This document shows, piece after piece, positions 8,473-17,654 of a stretch of DNA of 64,000 nt. Below the pieces are notes generated by a model that saw nothing but the letters and a program-made list of their open reading frames with translations, did no database searches and was not told the origin of the DNA. The stretch is from Cyanobacteria bacterium RI_101 (lineage in GTDB: Bacteria; Cyanobacteriota; Cyanobacteriia; Cyanobacteriales; Microcystaceae): the NCBI GenBank assembly GCA_016471375.1, contig WGLZ01000054.1, positions 1 through 64,000 on the forward strand, read 5' to 3'. The number at the start of each line of letters is the position of its first letter. The first letter of the stretch is position 1. Made by a program: the position numbers and the translations under genes.

Positions 8473-9546
8473 ATGGCCAGCACCGCGAACGCGACCCAGT
8501 CCGACCGAGAAAAGATTCTGGCGGCGACTCTCGCTCAGATTGAGCGCAATTTTGGCAAGGGCGCCATTATGCGTCTGGGGGACGCCGCCCAAATGCGGGT
8601 GGAAACCCTCTCCACCGGCGCCTTAACCCTAGATCTAGCCCTGGGGGGCGGTCTGCCCAAGGGACGGATTATCGAAATTTACGGGCCGGAAAGCTCCGGC
8701 AAAACCACCCTGGCGCTCCACGCCATCGCGGCGACCCAAAAAGCGGGAGGGGTGGCGGCCTTTGTGGACGCGGAGCACGCCCTTGACCCGGCCTACTCGG
8801 CGGCGCTGGGGGTGGATATTGAGAATTTATTAGTCGCCCAACCGGACACGGGGGAATCGGCGCTGGAGATTGTCGATCAACTGGTGCGCTCCTCCGCGGT
8901 GGATATCGTGGTGGTGGATTCCGTGGCGGCGCTGGTGCCCCGGGCGGAAATCGAAGGGGAGATGGGGGACACCCAGGTGGGTTTGCAGGCCCGGCTGATG
9001 AGCAAGGCCCTGCGGAAAATCGCCGGCAATATCGGCCGCTCCGGTTGTTTGGTCGTCTTCTTAAACCAACTGCGGCAAAAAATCGGCGTCACCTACGGGA
9101 GTCCAGAGGTCACCACCGGCGGCACGGCGCTGAAGTTCTACGCCTCGGTGCGGTTGGATATCCGCCGGATTCAAACCCTGAAAAAAGGCTCGGAAGGGGA
9201 GTACGGTATTCGGGCCAAGGTCAAGGTGGCTAAAAATAAGGTGGCGCCGCCCTTCCGCATCGCCGAGTTCGATATTATTTTCGGTTCCGGCATTTCCCAG
9301 GTGGGCTGTTTGATCGACCTGGCGGAAAAGGCCGACGTCCTAGTCCGCAAAGGCGCCTGGTATAGCTACAACGGCGAAAACATCGCCCAGGGGCGGGACA
9401 ATGCCATTAAATATCTGGAAGAAAACCCGGAAATCGCCGAAGCGGTGGAGCAAAAAATCCGGGAAACCTACTCCCTCAATTCCCTGGCGTTTCCGGTGGA
9501 GTCCGGCGACTCCGAGGAGGAGGGCATGGATGAATTTGAGGGGTAA
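8473..9546 (+). CDS. recA: Recombinase RecA
   Basis: 357 residues, full length. RecA forms filaments on single-stranded DNA and drives homologous pairing and strand exchange. Walker A is GPESSGKT (71-78); Walker B is [10 protein letters not shown] (near 147-156). The loop L2 region follows [16 protein letters not shown], then [12 protein letters not shown]. The C-terminus is acidic ([12 protein letters not shown]), as is normal. A GAGG Shine-Dalgarno lies 5 bases before the ATG. No SOS operator was recognised, in keeping with the weak or absent LexA control of recA reported for several cyanobacteria. Confidence 0.98.
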   Translation: MASTANATQSDREKILAATLAQIERNFGKGAIMRLGDAAQMRVETLSTGALTLDLALGGGLPKGRIIEIYGPESSGKTTLALHAIAATQKAGGVAAFVDAEHALDPAYSAALGVDIENLLVAQPDTGESALEIVDQLVRSSAVDIVVVDSVAALVPRAEIEGEMGDTQVGLQARLMSKALRKIAGNIGRSGCLVVFLNQLRQKIGVTYGSPEVTTGGTALKFYASVRLDIRRIQTLKKGSEGEYGIRAKVKVAKNKVAPPFRIAEFDIIFGSGISQVGCLIDLAEKADVLVRKGAWYSYNGENIAQGRDNAIKYLEENPEIAEAVEQKIRETYSLNSLAFPVESGDSEEEGMDEFEG

Positions 9547-9636
9547 ACGTTTTGATCTGCTCGGGCTTCGGCTACGCTCAGCCCTTAGCTTTCTTGAGCT
9601 ACGCCCAGCCCTCCTTAACCGGAACCCAGTATCTTT
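9547..9636. other. Spacer with GGCT/AGCC hairpin-forming repeat
   Basis: Between recA and the Tic21-like gene is a sequence with GGGCT...AGCCC pairing followed by a second AGCT/AGCC-rich copy (9565-9612). It resembles the short GCTTCGGCTACGCTCAGC-type repeats common in cyanobacterial spacers. There is no T-run to suggest a terminator. Confidence 0.35.
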
Positions 9637-10224
9637 ATGAACCGCAAGACCGATTATCAAGATTCGAGCGATCTGGCCCAACCCATTCCCCAGGCTGCGC
9701 TCCGGGCGTCCGCTAACCTGACCGCGGTGGGCAACCTGGGTTTTTGGGTGCAAATCGTCGTCGGCGCTTTCGCCGTGGTGACCTTCTTGTTCGCCAGTAT
9801 GGGGCTAACGGTGGGGCAAGACCGCACGGCGGGCATCGAAGCCGGGATTTTGTCCGCCTTTATCGCCATCGTTTTACTGGGCGTCGCCATTTATTTTTCC
9901 ATCCGTTACCGGCGCCTCGGGCGCCGACTACAGGAGGGAGAAACGCCGCCCCGCCGGGCCGATATTATCAAAGTCATTCGCTGGGGCTTGGCGGTGAATG
10001 TGGCGGGGATGGGTCTGGCCATTATCGGCGCCGCCTCGGTGAGCGGCATTGTCTTGATTAAATCCCTGAGCGTGCCCCAGGGCGCCTTTGCTTCCGGGAT
10101 TAACCCGAGTCAATTGGTGCAATCCATCGATTTGTTAGCCATTCAAGCCAACACCAACACCATCATCGCCCACTTTACCGGTCTCCTCTCCTCCCTCTGG
10201 CTGTTAGACCGGATTAACAAGTAG
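9637..10224 (+). CDS. Tic21-like membrane protein (DUF3611)
   Basis: 195 residues with four predicted membrane helices: about 36-58, 69-89, 112-136 and a last one near 170-190. The sequence matches my memory of the DUF3611 family, which includes the plant chloroplast inner-envelope protein Tic21/PIC1 and its cyanobacterial homologues. In plants it has been linked to protein import and to iron transport; the cyanobacterial function is not settled. The two arginine-rich loops (YRRLGRRLQEGETPPRRADI) separate helices 2 and 3. It may share recA transcription, as no promoter is obvious in the 90-base gap. Confidence 0.8.
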   Translation: MNRKTDYQDSSDLAQPIPQAALRASANLTAVGNLGFWVQIVVGAFAVVTFLFASMGLTVGQDRTAGIEAGILSAFIAIVLLGVAIYFSIRYRRLGRRLQEGETPPRRADIIKVIRWGLAVNVAGMGLAIIGAASVSGIVLIKSLSVPQGAFASGINPSQLVQSIDLLAIQANTNTIIAHFTGLLSSLWLLDRINK

Positions 10225-10230
10225 GCTTCC

Positions 10231-11007
10231 CTAGGGTTTTTGGGCGAAAAAGACTTTCCGATAATTGGTCGCCAGGGGATGGGGGGACAGCGCCGGGGGA
10301 AAGAGAACGTAACGGGCGACGGTTTCCGGCGGAAAGCTCTGCTCATCGACGACGGTGACTGTAAAACCGGCTTCCTCTAAGCGCCCACTAAAATCCGCTC
10401 CGTAGAGCCGGACGTGGTCCCATTGCCCATAGTGTTTTTCCCGATCCGCCGGGGTTTGGATGTTCGGATCTTCTAGGGTTTCTTGCCGGTGATCCTCTTG
10501 GGGAACGGTAAAAATGCCCCAGCCTCCCGGCGCTAAAACCCGATAGATTTCCCGGAGCGCCTGACGGTCGTCGCTCACATGCTCTAACACATCGCAGGCG
10601 ATAAAAACGCCGTAACTCCCGTCGGCGATGGCGCTCATCTGGGTAATGTCCAAGCGCAGATCCACATTGGCCCGATTAAAATCCGCCGTTTGATAGCTTT
10701 GAGTATATTTTTGAACCAAAGAGCCGACCATTTTTTCCGGCGCCACATGGAGCGCGGCCCTCTGCCCGAACATAGTTTCCGCCCGCAGACCCGGATGCTC
10801 GGTTAAAGCGGCGGCTAGGAGCCGATGGCGCACCTGGGAGCCGCAACGGGGGCACGTCGCCCGGGGATGCCATTCGTCGTCCACAAAGCGCCGTCCTTGC
10901 CAACCGCAAAGATTACAGGTTACTTGGGGGGAGGAAGCCAGCAGAACGGAATTGGCCATCAGACGAAGTTTTCGTCCGACTCGTTGGCGTAGGGGCGGGG
11001 CAATCAT
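10231..11007 (-). CDS. SAM-dependent methyltransferase with N-terminal zinc ribbon
   Basis: 258 residues. Cys31-x2-Cys34 and Cys52-x2-Cys55 form a zinc-ribbon-like finger. A class I methyltransferase domain of the Methyltransf_11 type follows, with ACDVLEHVSDD and LREIYRVLAPGGWGIF as the conserved post-I and motif III regions. The SAM-binding first strand is weakly conserved (AALHVAPEK), as in relatives annotated only as methyltransferases. The substrate is unknown. It is convergent with the Tic21-like gene (6-base gap), and its start is 80 bases from the stop of the receiver-Ycf55 gene, also on the minus strand. Relatives often sit in glycan or polysaccharide clusters, but no such neighbours flank it here. 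Confidence 0.75.
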   Translation of the reverse strand: MIAPPLRQRVGRKLRLMANSVLLASSPQVTCNLCGWQGRRFVDDEWHPRATCPRCGSQVRHRLLAAALTEHPGLRAETMFGQRAALHVAPEKMVGSLVQKYTQSYQTADFNRANVDLRLDITQMSAIADGSYGVFIACDVLEHVSDDRQALREIYRVLAPGGWGIFTVPQEDHRQETLEDPNIQTPADREKHYGQWDHVRLYGADFSGRLEEAGFTVTVVDEQSFPPETVARYVLFPPALSPHPLATNYRKVFFAQKP

Positions 11008-11087
11008 GGGAGCGGCGCTGGAGGATGGAGAACGCCCCCAATTTTAGGGGCGGTCTGGGAGAATCGTCTAGCGCCGTTTACGCCCGG

Positions 11088-12695
11088 CTAAAACGGGCGT
11101 TTAGAATTGCCTTCCTGCCACGCGCCGCCCATGCCTTGAAAAATCCCTTTGGCGATTAATCCTAGACCCCGTCCGACCACCTGGGTCAGAATAAAGACCA
11201 GACCTTTGCCAATCAACACCTCCAAAGCCCGGAGGCGGGGGGAAAGCGCGTCCCGCAACTCCAGCGTCATCGTGGTCAACCAAGGCAGACCCCGCAAGGC
11301 CGCCAGTTCCGCCTGACGGGGCGCGTAGAGCGCCGTCATCTCAATGCCCCGGGCGGAAAAGTAGAAAAGTTCGTGGCGGCTTTCAAAGATATTTTTTGGC
11401 TCCAGCCAATAGCGCCGCCATTGGTAATGCCAGGTCAAATTATTGCGGAATTTAGCGATTTCCCGAGAAGAGAGTTTATCGCCCTGATAAAGACTCTTGT
11501 TCAGGGCTTCCTGGTGGGGAAAATAATTCAAGGCGAAGACCATCACCCCGTTAGCCACCTGAATAAGAGCGTGGTGGAGGTAGAGCGCCCAGGGGTCCGG
11601 GTCTAACTCTGTCCCGGGGTTCCCCGTTGTCGCTGAATCCGTCCCTAGCGCCCGCTCCAGCAATCGCCGTCCCTGGGGAATCCGAGCTAAACTTTCCTTC
11701 TCTAATACCGGGCGATAGCTCGTTAGCAAAGCCTGGAGTTCGTCTAGTTTAAAAGTTTCTTTCGGCGCGCCGTATTTGCCCAAAAAACCGAGGGCGGCGC
11801 TTTGCCAAATTTCCCCCCAGAGAGTCGCCGTCTCCGTCGGCAATTGCTCCGGGGTCGCCTGAAGGCGCCGGAGATCGACCCGGAAACGCTCCCATTGACT
11901 CCAACAGAGTTGTAAAAGCTCCCGGCGCTTGTCTTCCTGAAGAAGATCCAGTTCGAGGGGAATCCCCGTTAAATTCTGGTCGTTAATCAAGGGGGGATTG
12001 GCGATGACCTGAGGTAAAAGCGGCGCCGGGGCGAGGGTTAAAGCTCCCTCGGGAGCCAAAGGCTTTAAGCAGGCGGATTTGAGAGAACTCGGCACAAACC
12101 GCTTCGCCAACCACCGGGCCGCCTGTAGTTCTCGACGGCGCCCCCGCCAAAAGAGGCGGTCAAAGTCCGATAGGTTGGGAGACGTTAAGGTTTGCTCCAA
12201 GGCGTCCAACGCGCCGTCTATTTGCCGGAAGCCCTGCTGAAACCCTCGCCAGAGCCAACCTTGGGCCGGGGGCAACTGAGCGGGCTGAGCAAGCCCCGGC
12301 CAGGGACTCCAGAGGATTTCTCCCGCCAACAGGCGCCGTAAGCCGTCCTTTAAGACCCCCGCCGCGGTTCCCTTGGGAAAATAGCCCTCAACGCCGAGGG
12401 ACTGAAGCCCGGCCAGACGGTCGTAGTCGAGGCTGGCCGTCAGCAAACAGAGTTTAATGCGAGGATAGGCGCGACGCAGACGCCGGACTTCTCCCCAACC
12501 GCTGTTGCCTTGAGAGGGGACGGCGGGGTCGAGGATGATTAAATCCGGCGTCTCGGTTTTTAAGAGCGCGTTCAGTTCTTGAAAACTCCCGACCTGAGCT
12601 AAGACTTGAAACTCGCCTAGAAGGGCCGTCGTTAACCCCAAGCGAAAGATCGCGTCGGCGTCCGCAAGGATTAGGTTAGGGGGGCGCTCACTCAT
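11088..12695 (-). CDS. Receiver-domain protein with DUF3685 (Ycf55 family)
   Basis: 535 residues from the ATG at 12695. Residues 5-125 are a response-regulator receiver fold: acidic D12/D14, phospho-acceptor candidate D56 (IILDPAVP), LLTAS, and Lys in YFPKG. Instead of a LuxR DNA-binding domain, the remaining 400 residues are DUF3685, known as Ycf55 in red-algal plastid genomes, with unknown function. An in-frame ATG at 12773 would add 26 residues (MRVERGTSRL...), but the receiver fold begins right after the later Met, so 12695 is preferred; neither has a Shine-Dalgarno. It lies just downstream of the GGDEF/EAL gene in the same direction and may be co-transcribed, which would pair a signalling receiver with a c-di-GMP enzyme. 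Confidence 0.75.
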   Translation of the reverse strand: MSERPPNLILADADAIFRLGLTTALLGEFQVLAQVGSFQELNALLKTETPDLIILDPAVPSQGNSGWGEVRRLRRAYPRIKLCLLTASLDYDRLAGLQSLGVEGYFPKGTAAGVLKDGLRRLLAGEILWSPWPGLAQPAQLPPAQGWLWRGFQQGFRQIDGALDALEQTLTSPNLSDFDRLFWRGRRRELQAARWLAKRFVPSSLKSACLKPLAPEGALTLAPAPLLPQVIANPPLINDQNLTGIPLELDLLQEDKRRELLQLCWSQWERFRVDLRRLQATPEQLPTETATLWGEIWQSAALGFLGKYGAPKETFKLDELQALLTSYRPVLEKESLARIPQGRRLLERALGTDSATTGNPGTELDPDPWALYLHHALIQVANGVMVFALNYFPHQEALNKSLYQGDKLSSREIAKFRNNLTWHYQWRRYWLEPKNIFESRHELFYFSARGIEMTALYAPRQAELAALRGLPWLTTMTLELRDALSPRLRALEVLIGKGLVFILTQVVGRGLGLIAKGIFQGMGGAWQEGNSKRPF

Positions 12696-12793
12696 GGGGG
12701 GAAGGGAATCAATCTTGGTGGCAATTCTAACGACTTTAACAATAAGCCGGGAAGTCCCGCGCTCTACCCGCAAGGGTGAACGTCGGGATTATG

Positions 12794-15700
12794 TCATACC
12801 TCCCAAAGAGATTGGGGCTGGCGCTCGTCCTGAAAGGGGTTAACCTTCGTCCCCCAATGGCTCTGGATAAATTCCGTCAGTTGCGCCGGCGTTAAGGGAT
12901 AGGCGAAGTAATAGCCTTGCCCCTGTTCGCAGTTGAGCCAACGCAGTTGGGTGAGTTGCAGTTCCGTTTCAATGCCCTCGGCGATGACGTCTAAACCCAG
13001 GGTGTGGGCCAGGGTGATAATGGTGCGGATAATCTCCGAGTTTTCATCGTTCGGCTCCATGGACATGACAAAAGAGCGGTCGATTTTAAGGGTATGGATG
13101 GGGAAGCGGTGCAGATAGCTGAGGGAAGAGTAGCCGGTGCCGAAGTCGTCCAGACAAATCTGAATGCCCCGGCGCCGGAGTTCCGTCAGGATCTGGGTGG
13201 CCATTTCCAGATTGTCCATGAGGGTGCTTTCGGTGATTTCTAGCTTTAAGTTCTCCGCCCCTAGGGGATATTCCGCCAGGAGGCGATCCAGTTCGTCGAG
13301 GAGCGCATGGTCTCGAATTTGGCGACTGGACACGTTGACGCTAATTTTTAAGGGGGGCAAGTGGGGAAATTGCCGTTGCAGAGCCGCGCCCTGGCGGCAG
13401 GCTTCCGCCAAAATCCAAGCGCCGATGGGAACGATTAACCCCGTTTCCTCGGCGATGGGGATGAAGTGGCAGGGGGACACTAAACCCTCCTCCGGGTGTT
13501 GCCAGCGGATCAGGGCTTCGGCGCCGGAAAGCTGACCGGTGTTGAGATTGATAATGGGCTGGTAAAAAAGGCGAAATTCCCGGCGCTCCAAAGCCCGGCG
13601 CAGGTCGTTTTCCCGTTGGAGACGAACCACGGCTTTTTGGTGCATGAGGGGATTAAACACGGCGTAACAGGATTTTCCCCTCGCTTTAGCCTGATACATC
13701 GCCGTGTCGGCGTCCCGGACAATATCTTGGGGATGCTGATACTCGGCGCGACTGAGGGCGATGCCAATGCTGGTGTTGGTAAAAATCTCCTGTCCGTTCA
13801 AATCAAAGGGATGGGTCAGTTCCTGGTGAATCCGCTCCGCCACGGCGATGGCTTCCTGAATACTGTTAATGTTCTCCACTAAGACCGTAAACTCGTCCCC
13901 CCCTAAACGGGCGAGGGTATCCGCGGGTCGCAAACATTTCTGCAAGCGCCGGGCGATTTCCTGAAGCAAGAGATCCCCGGAGGCGTGGCCCAGGCTGTCG
14001 TTGATCACCTTAAAGCCGTCTAAATCTAAAAAGAGCACCGCGAATTGGTAAGGAAGACGGCGCTGGAGAGCGTGCTCCAGACGGTCGAGGAAGAGGTAGC
14101 GATTGGGCAGGCGGGTGAGGTGGTCGTGGGTGGCGTTGTAAGTCATCAGTTCAACCGCTAATTTCCGCTCGGTAATATCGCTGTCAATGCCGTCTAATCG
14201 TAGGGGACGCCCCTGGTCGTCCCGCACGGCCCGCATCCGTCGTAGAAGCCAGCGCGGGGAGCCGTCTGGACAAATAATTCGGTATTCCATCTCCGTTTGT
14301 CCCCGCTCCCAGAGGCGGGCCAGATGGTGTTCCATCATCCCCCGATCCTCCGGGTGAATCAAAGAGAGCCAGAGGCGAGGCTGGTTGTAAAATTCCTCTA
14401 GGGGGCGCCCGTAGACGGTTTCCGTGGCGGCGTTGAGGTAAAGGATTTCTAAACTTTCGGCGGAGGCGGACCAGACCACGTCTTGAATGGAGCTTAAAAT
14501 CCCTTCTAGGCGCTGTTCGCTTTCCCACAGCGCTTGCTCCATGGTTTTCCGCTCGGTAATGTCGGTCACCATGGCCAGTTCGCCGCTATATTGATCGAAA
14601 CCGTCGTAAAATCGACTTTTCGAGACCAAGACCCACAGTTCCCGCCCATCCCGGCGCTGGAGTTTCAGGTCGTACACGTTTTGGCTTTTGGGAATTTGTT
14701 TGTCGCTGGGAAGCATAAACCGTTGGACGCCTTGGCGCAAAATTTCTTCGACGCTGTAGCCCAGCATTTTTGCCAATTGGGGATTGACAAACACCGTTTC
14801 TTGATCTTGATTTAAAATCCAAATGCCTTCGGAGGTTAACTCCACAATACGGCGATATTTTTCCTCGCTTTCCTGTTGCGCCTGGGCCGCCAGAGATTGC
14901 TCGGTAATATTGCGTAAGGAAAGTAGGAAAGCGGGACGATTTTCCCAAAGAATATCCGTCATTCGCATTTGGGTAATGACAATTTTGCCCCCGGGCGGCG
15001 TTAAGACAATTTCTGTGGCGTCGTCCGCCACGAGGGGAATACCAATATGGGTATCTAATAATTTCTCCTTCCGGCGCCCGAAGAGGGACTCCGCCGCGGG
15101 ATTGACAAATTTAATCACTCCCTGATGATTAACAATGACCAGACCGTCGGAAATGGTCTGGATAATCCGATTCAGGCGCTCTTCGCTTTCCCGGAGTTGG
15201 GTTTCAATCCGTTTATGACGACTAATATCCGTCATTATGCCGAGAACCCCGGCTCTCTCCCCGTCTTCATTAATAATTAACTCGGCTTTATCCTCTAGCC
15301 AAAGATAATGGCCCCGGGAGTGGAGAACCCGATACTCCCAATGGAATTGACATCCTAAAGCTAAGCATTTCTCAACGTTTCTAAGAAAATCGGCCCGGTC
15401 TTCAGGATGAATTAAACAAACCCATTTCTCCAAATTTATCGGTAATTTTTCCGGGGAATATCCTAGGATTAACGAGGCGTTGACTCCCCAGAGAATCTGA
15501 TCGGCGGACTTAGTCCATTCGTAGAGGATTTGGCCGTTGACTCGTCCGGCGGTTTCGTAACGAGAGCGCCATTTTTCAACTTCTTTTAACTGTCGCTCGA
15601 TAGTATTTTGAGCTTCTTTTTGGGCCGTAATATCGCTTTGAATACCGATAAAGTGAGTGAGGTTATTCTGAGCGTCGTAGAGGGGGGAAATATGGAGTTG

Positions 15701-16690
15701 ATTCCAGAAGAGTTCCCCGGTTTTGCGATAGTTCCGCAGGCGAACTTCACAGTCTTGACCCTGGACGACACTGCGGCGTAGTTGGGCGATTTCCGGTTGT
15801 TTCCGGTCGTCCCCCTGTAAAAAATTACAATTGCGGCCCAGCGCTTCCTGGGCGGAATAGCCTGTAATTCGCTCAAAGCCTTGATTGAGGTAAATAATCG
15901 GATTGGCGGAATCCAGGGCGTCGGTGATTAAAATTCCGTTTTGACTGGCGTCCAGCGCCCGTTCTAGCAGTTGAAAACGGGCTTCCGAGTCTTGTTTCTC
16001 AAGCGCCGCGGCGGCGAGATGGCCCGCGGATTGAATTAACTGGATTTCCGTTTGGCTAAAGGTTCTGACGGAGCGGGAATAAACGCCCAAAACGCCATAA
16101 ACCCCCCGGGGCGAGGCGACGACCCAATTCAGCCCTCCCCGAACCCCCAGGTTATGGAGCAACGGCTCTCCCCGAAAACGGGTTTCCACCGCTAAGTCCG
16201 CCGTTAGGAGCGCTTGGCAATCCGCCGGCGCTCGTTGACTATTCTCTTGCAAGGCGTAGCCCGCAAAGGAGCGAGAGGAAGCTTCCGCCGTTTCGGCGCC
16301 GACGCTCTGGCAGGGGAATCCCGCCCCGGCGACTAACAGAAAGGCGGAACGATTGGGCAACAGTTCCCAGTAACCGCAATAGTCAATTTCTAGGGCCTGT
16401 CGCACTTGCCGAGCGGCTTCGTCTAGAAAACCGTAGGGATCGGGGCGGCGAGGATCGGGTTGGCTCAGATTGACCAGCGCCTGATAACAACGGCGCTCTC
16501 GGTCGCCGGCGGCCGCGGGTTGAGGGAGGGGGTCGGCGCCGTCTAAGCGGGTTTCTTTAAGATCTTTCTGTTTGCGTAAAATACAACTACTTTCCTCCCA
16601 GGCTGTCCGGCGCTTGGAGCGAATCGCCCTTAATCCGTCCTTGATCCAATTGCCGATAGCCATTCTAAAAGCGCCGAGACCTACGCCCAA
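12794..16690 (-). CDS. GAF-LOV-PAS-GGDEF-EAL signalling protein (c-di-GMP turnover)
   Basis: 1298 residues from the ATG at 16690; a second Met at residue 10 may be the true start. The order is GAF (about 65-232), a LOV-type PAS (about 240-360), four further PAS domains with PAC segments (about 370-840), GGDEF (about 850-1020) and EAL (about 1035-1285). The first PAS has the flavin signature GRNCNFLQ with the photoactive Cys at 288, plus N320, N330 and Q351, matching the FMN contacts of LOV domains; the usual Arg after Cys is Asn. LARLGGDEF and GAEALIRW show intact diguanylate-cyclase and phosphodiesterase motifs, so either activity is possible. No membrane segment is seen, so it is a cytoplasmic sensor. 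In cyanobacteria c-di-GMP commonly controls pili, motility and aggregation, and the pil cluster lies 1 kb away. Confidence 0.9.
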   Translation of the reverse strand: MGVGLGAFRMAIGNWIKDGLRAIRSKRRTAWEESSCILRKQKDLKETRLDGADPLPQPAAAGDRERRCYQALVNLSQPDPRRPDPYGFLDEAARQVRQALEIDYCGYWELLPNRSAFLLVAGAGFPCQSVGAETAEASSRSFAGYALQENSQRAPADCQALLTADLAVETRFRGEPLLHNLGVRGGLNWVVASPRGVYGVLGVYSRSVRTFSQTEIQLIQSAGHLAAAALEKQDSEARFQLLERALDASQNGILITDALDSANPIIYLNQGFERITGYSAQEALGRNCNFLQGDDRKQPEIAQLRRSVVQGQDCEVRLRNYRKTGELFWNQLHISPLYDAQNNLTHFIGIQSDITAQKEAQNTIERQLKEVEKWRSRYETAGRVNGQILYEWTKSADQILWGVNASLILGYSPEKLPINLEKWVCLIHPEDRADFLRNVEKCLALGCQFHWEYRVLHSRGHYLWLEDKAELIINEDGERAGVLGIMTDISRHKRIETQLRESEERLNRIIQTISDGLVIVNHQGVIKFVNPAAESLFGRRKEKLLDTHIGIPLVADDATEIVLTPPGGKIVITQMRMTDILWENRPAFLLSLRNITEQSLAAQAQQESEEKYRRIVELTSEGIWILNQDQETVFVNPQLAKMLGYSVEEILRQGVQRFMLPSDKQIPKSQNVYDLKLQRRDGRELWVLVSKSRFYDGFDQYSGELAMVTDITERKTMEQALWESEQRLEGILSSIQDVVWSASAESLEILYLNAATETVYGRPLEEFYNQPRLWLSLIHPEDRGMMEHHLARLWERGQTEMEYRIICPDGSPRWLLRRMRAVRDDQGRPLRLDGIDSDITERKLAVELMTYNATHDHLTRLPNRYLFLDRLEHALQRRLPYQFAVLFLDLDGFKVINDSLGHASGDLLLQEIARRLQKCLRPADTLARLGGDEFTVLVENINSIQEAIAVAERIHQELTHPFDLNGQEIFTNTSIGIALSRAEYQHPQDIVRDADTAMYQAKARGKSCYAVFNPLMHQKAVVRLQRENDLRRALERREFRLFYQPIINLNTGQLSGAEALIRWQHPEEGLVSPCHFIPIAEETGLIVPIGAWILAEACRQGAALQRQFPHLPPLKISVNVSSRQIRDHALLDELDRLLAEYPLGAENLKLEITESTLMDNLEMATQILTELRRRGIQICLDDFGTGYSSLSYLHRFPIHTLKIDRSFVMSMEPNDENSEIIRTIITLAHTLGLDVIAEGIETELQLTQLRWLNCEQGQGYYFAYPLTPAQLTEFIQSHWGTKVNPFQDERQPQSLWEV

Positions 16691-16794
16691 CCCAGGGAGC
16701 GATATTGGTAAACAATATCTAATCTCCTAATTGTAGCGGGGATCACGTTGCCTTTGTAACATCCGTTACGAAAATTGACGGACTGCTTTCTCAA

Positions 16795-16868
16795 CGAACA
16801 CGGAGGGACTCGAACCCCCGACCCTCAGGACCGGAACCTGATGCTCTATCCAACTGAGCTACGTGTCC
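16795..16868 (-). tRNA. tRNA-Arg (CCG anticodon)
   Basis: The minus strand folds as a full cloverleaf. The acceptor stem GGACACG pairs with CGTGTTC (one G-T pair), the D arm is AGCTCAGTTGGATAGAGC, and the anticodon stem TCAGG/CCTGA encloses TTCCGGT with anticodon CCG. The T arm is GGGGGTTCGAGTCCCTC. CCA is not encoded. It lies alone between the GGDEF/EAL gene and the Uma2 gene. Confidence 0.95.
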
Positions 16869-16900
16869 AACTTTAACAAGCGGTTTTTATTATAGCGCCT

Positions 16901-17548
16901 TCAGGGCTTTGTCTGGATCAGCGCCTCAAATTCTCGGAGGGCGGCACTGGAGCCTTCCCGCCAAGCCAGCTCGATGTAGTGGGGCAGAAGGGTTTTCAGA
17001 TCACGTTGGGGAAAGCGGGGGCTTGCCTCTCGCTCTTGATAAGCGCCGTTAACCAAGCAAAAGATTTTCAGTTCTCCCCGGCGATAAATCCAGAGTTCGG
17101 GAACCCCTAGGGTTTCGTAGGCCGCCAGCGCCGTGGGGGAAGTCAGATCCACTTCGATGGCCAGATCCGGGGGCGGGTCTAGGGCTAAATCCAGGCGCTC
17201 TTTCCCTAAAATGGCTTGGCGGTTTTCTAGATAAAAACAGGTATCCGGCTCTACCCCGGCCGTTTGCCAGCGCCGCAGGGTGATGGGGTCGAAGCATTGC
17301 CAATCTTGACCCTGGGCCCGGAGCAAAATTTTGACAAGATCCCGGAGAGTGTCAATCCGGTTGCCGTGACTAGGGAGGGGAGCCATCAGAAACAAGCTAT
17401 GAGTCGGGTCATGAAAATAGATTTTTGGCCAGGAACTTTCTCCACGGAGAGTCAACAGCGCCTGATAATCGGCCCAGGTTTGCTGTTCTAAAAAAACGGC
17501 GCTACCGGGGTCTAAGCTCAGGCGCTCTGGGGCGAGGGTAATTTCCAT
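16901..17548 (-). CDS. Uma2 family endonuclease-like protein (DUF820)
   Basis: 215 residues from the ATG at 17548 (MEITLAPERLSL). The open frame extends further upstream, but that part overlaps a repeat element and the 3' end of pilQ and is not coding. Uma2 proteins have a PD-(D/E)XK nuclease-like fold and are strongly expanded in cyanobacteria. The family pattern is visible: VEPDTCFYL, then PPDLAIEVDLTSP and LGVPELWIYRRGELKIF. The biological role is unknown; some members may be of mobile-element origin. It lies 32 bases upstream (genome order) of nothing but tRNA-Arg, and a 72-base palindromic repeat separates it from pilQ. Confidence 0.8.
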   Translation of the reverse strand: MEITLAPERLSLDPGSAVFLEQQTWADYQALLTLRGESSWPKIYFHDPTHSLFLMAPLPSHGNRIDTLRDLVKILLRAQGQDWQCFDPITLRRWQTAGVEPDTCFYLENRQAILGKERLDLALDPPPDLAIEVDLTSPTALAAYETLGVPELWIYRRGELKIFCLVNGAYQEREASPRFPQRDLKTLLPHYIELAWREGSSAALREFEALIQTKP

Positions 17549-17572
17549 AACGGCGCTAGGGGATATGTGGAA

Positions 17573-17644
17573 AGCCCCCCTAGCCCCCCAATTCTGGGGG
17601 GAACCGGATTCAAAGTCCCCCAAAGTTGGGGGATTTAGGGGGCT
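17573..17644. repeat. MITE-like palindromic repeat element
   Basis: Imperfect terminal inverted repeats (AGCCCCCCTAG at the left, TTAGGGGGCT at the right) flank two hairpins: CCCCCCA/TGGGGGG at 17584-17601 and TCCCCCAA/TTGGGGGA at 17616-17633. It is of the same general type as the element at 46226-46302 and the C-rich sequences at 44480-44555. It lies just 11 bases downstream of the pilQ stop codon. Confidence 0.6.
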
Positions 17645-17654
17645 GACGGACTTT

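Noticed and set aside
12696-12773. Upstream extension of the receiver-Ycf55 protein
   Set aside because: The 26 extra residues precede the receiver fold directly and have no similarity to the family.
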